Source: Syntrophaceae bacterium
GTDB lineage: Bacteria > Desulfobacterota > Syntrophia > Syntrophales > Smithellaceae
Reading direction: 5' to 3'
Length of the DNA stretch: 43,508 bases
NCBI GenBank assembly: GCA_003139775.1
Contig: PLGI01000058.1
Coordinates: 1 to 43,508 of the forward strand
Shown here in pieces: positions 42,333-43,508 of the stretch (within the stretch, counting starts at the first letter, position 1; every line of letters starts with the position of its first letter). The notes under the pieces are model-generated. The model searched no databases, was not told the DNA's origin, and worked only from the letters and a program-made list of their open reading frames with translations. Both the position numbers and the translations under genes were made by a program.

Positions 42333-43113
42333 ATGAGTGAAACAATACTGATGGGGCAGGGAGATCAAATTATAGAGATTCCACGTAAGGACTGGGAACA
42401 AGGCGTATCAGCAGTTTCAAAACAAATGCAAGCTGGACTCAGTTTTATGTCGGCAGATCATCGTCGCGTATGTAATTTTGCAGTACGGGAACTCCCTAAT
42501 GTTGGAAAGCCTCTTTCTCCAGAGTTTATTGCCGATAAACTTAATTTGCCTGTCGAATGTGTGAACATCATTTTGGAAGACCTTGAGAAGCATCTGACGT
42601 TCTTATTTCGGAATGAACAAGGCGCGGCCGCCTGGGCATATCCGGTAACTACCGACACTACACCGCATCATGTCACCTTCAGCACAGGCGAGCAAGTTGT
42701 ATGCGGCTTGAGCAATCGACGCGATAGCGACGCCCTTCGTGCAAGGGCGATTAAGAGAAAAACCCCTATCGGTTGTTGTTAGAACAAAATGTGCTTATTC
42801 ATCTCAGCCGATCATCATTGAAATAGACAGCGAGCTTAAGTATCATATTGTGGAGGGAGGAACAGATCCTTTGGTCTTTGTGCCGCATGTAGATTTTGCC
42901 AAGCTCGCCGATCCGAGTATTATCGATGCATTCTGACGGAAATCCATCTTCTTCTGGTCAGAAGAACAAGCAAGAAAATTTAGAGCCCGGATGGGTCTTA
43001 TAGATGGCATAGGCATATATCTACTTTGGAGCAAAGTGCTTATCAAACGAGAGCTTTGCAAAGCACACTTTTTGCGTTTAAATAATATTTTCCATAAAAG
43101 GGAAGGGCAAGTA
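42333..43113 (+). CDS. saoL: MerB-like organometallic lyase with two UGA (selenocysteine) codons, frameshifted
   Basis: The first 122 codons (42333-42698) and a second frame from 42700 together encode one MerB-like protein. They join perfectly (TFSTGEQV | YAA) if one base near 42699 is dropped. In the second frame UGA at 42709 falls where MerB has catalytic Cys96 (YAWCALD; here YAA-UGA-AID with the catalytic Asp kept), and UGA at 42934 where it has Cys159 (SFC; here AF-UGA-RKSIFF). The third Cys (MerB Cys117) stays Cys (RTKC, residue 153). Each UGA has a SECIS-like hairpin after it. So Sec126, Asp129 and Sec201 would form the site for cleaving carbon-metal bonds. I recall the name SaoL for a MerB-like selenoprotein of a proposed selenocysteine-assisted organometal system. 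AAGGAG precedes ATG. The frame stays open past the MerB domain (ends ~43050) into the HTH gene. The end given is therefore nominal. Confidence 0.7.
42709..42711 (+). other. In-frame UGA, predicted selenocysteine at MerB Cys96 position
   Basis: TGA between GCGGCT (Ala-Ala) and GCAATCGAC (Ala-Ile-Asp). The frame is in register with all downstream MerB similarity. Confidence 0.7.
42731..42749 (+). promoter_or_regulatory. SECIS-like hairpin for the first UGA
   Basis: CGCCCTT (42731-42737), loop CGTGC, AAGGGCG (42743-42749): a perfect 7-bp stem whose apical loop begins 27 nt after the UGA. A G is among the first two loop bases, which fits the published bacterial SECIS rules as I recall them. Confidence 0.55.
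42934..42936 (+). other. In-frame UGA, predicted selenocysteine at MerB Cys159 position
   Basis: TGA after GCATTC (Ala-Phe), followed by an SIFFWSEE segment that aligns with HVHFFAS of MerB. Confidence 0.7.
42949..42966 (+). promoter_or_regulatory. SECIS-like hairpin for the second UGA
   Basis: TTCTTCT (42949-42955), loop GGTC, AGAAGAA (42960-42966). The GGUC loop is the same as in the E. coli fdhF SECIS, and it lies 19 nt after the UGA, against 18 nt in fdhF. Confidence 0.65.
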
Positions 43114-43497
43114 ATGAGCTCCAGTGGACGCTTTATGTCCGCCAGCAATGAAATGGGAGCGATAGGCAAAGCCCGGCAGGGAACCCCGGCGAATGCCTGG
43201 GGATGCCGGGGAAGGTGGGGTTGGTTAAAAAAAGTGGAATCAATAAGACAATCAATAATTGAAAGAAGAAATAGGCTCGGATGGTCTAATAAAATATTAG
43301 CCGAAAAGTCTAATGTTCCATACAGCGCTATAGTTCGGATGGAAAAGGGAACTGGATATTGGGCAGATTACTTCATACAGATAGATTCGACTTTAAATAA
43401 AGCTATTAAGACATTACCCCTCATAGAAGAAAAACAAAATACAGACATTACGAAATTTATCACGCCAACAAATGAGAAAGGCTTAACAGTAGAGTAG
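43114..43497 (+). CDS. HTH (Xre/Cro-like) protein, start uncertain
   Basis: 127 aa from ATG at 43114, which has GGAAGGG at 6-bp spacing. Residues ~42-100 (ESIRQSIIERRNRLGWSNKI, then AEKSNVPYSAIVRMEKG) form a Cro/C1-type helix-turn-helix; the tail is polar. The first ~40 residues are translated from a GC-rich hairpin-containing segment (43168-43220) and may not be original. The frame is continuous with that of the MerB-like gene, so this could be a fusion, a downstream regulator or the product of a rearrangement. The 15-bp terminal repeat overlaps the stop. Confidence 0.5.
   Translation: MSSSGRFMSASNEMGAIGKARQGTPANAWGCRGRWGWLKKVESIRQSIIERRNRLGWSNKILAEKSNVPYSAIVRMEKGTGYWADYFIQIDSTLNKAIKTLPLIEEKQNTDITKFITPTNEKGLTVE
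43169..43216. repeat. GC-rich hairpin segment
   Basis: CCCCGGC and GCCGGGG flank GAATGCCTGGGGAT, and CCCGGCAGGG precedes them, in sharp contrast with the AT-rich DNA on both sides. It interrupts the start of the HTH frame and looks like an inserted palindromic unit. Confidence 0.45.
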
Positions 43498-43500
43498 AGA
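43486..43500. repeat. Right-edge copy of the 15-bp inverted repeat
   Basis: ACAGTAGAGTAGAGA, the exact reverse complement of 3-17. It overlaps the stop codon of the HTH gene. Confidence 0.5.
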
Positions 43501-43508
43501 ACTGGCGT

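Noticed and set aside
42739-42936. Separate 65-aa gene
   Set aside because: It is the middle of the MerB-like protein between the two UGA codons.

Overview
The window reads as about 43.5 kb of AT-leaning bacterial chromosome, most likely from an anaerobic deltaproteobacterium of the Syntrophus/Smithella kind (Syntrophales/Desulfobacterota). That placement is inferred from a Re-citrate-synthase-like protein, a branched-chain-type ABC transporter operon carrying its own acyl-CoA ligases, a PilS/PilR pair next to comEC, a DUF4911-like protein, many PAS-rich signalling proteins and an apparent selenoprotein. No tRNA, rRNA, CRISPR array or complete insertion sequence was seen.

Layout. (1) 1-5096, minus strand: hisS, aspS and a DRE-TIM metallolyase (candidate Re-citrate synthase) with a C-terminal Cache-like sensor domain, ending in a hairpin repeat. 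(2) 5157-14249, minus strand: a four-gene signalling operon encoding a CheB-CheR-PAS fusion, a PAS-GGDEF diguanylate cyclase, a PAS histidine kinase and a receiver-PAS-PAS-HD-GYP protein, closed by a clear Rho-independent terminator. (3) 14250-20594: a repeat-rich gap, comEC (minus) with a palindromic repeat that seems inserted in frame, then divergent pilS-pilR-like genes. (4) 20689-30064, plus strand: promoter, a Phe-rich leader peptide, a textbook-style attenuator, then livK, livG, an acyl-CoA ligase, livH, livM, livF, a small secreted protein and a PaaK-like protein. (5) 30167-38432: recJ with a small membrane protein, two plus-strand small genes, rpmB, pfkA, an FAD oxidoreductase, purN and purM. 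(6) 38433-42216: a double copy of the dispersed repeat, recG and a panE-like reductase. (7) 42333-43497: a MerB-like organometallic lyase in which two in-frame UGA codons sit exactly at the positions of the two catalytic cysteines of MerB, each followed by a SECIS-like hairpin; the copy also carries a one-base frameshift and runs into an HTH domain.

The two most interesting signals are the apparent di-selenocysteine MerB-like protein at the right end, and the phenylalanine-type transcription attenuator in front of the liv/acyl-CoA ligase operon, which suggests that this 'branched-chain' transporter is governed by phenylalanine supply. A modular two-hairpin intergenic repeat with at least eight copies runs through the whole window, three of its units lying inside the liv operon.
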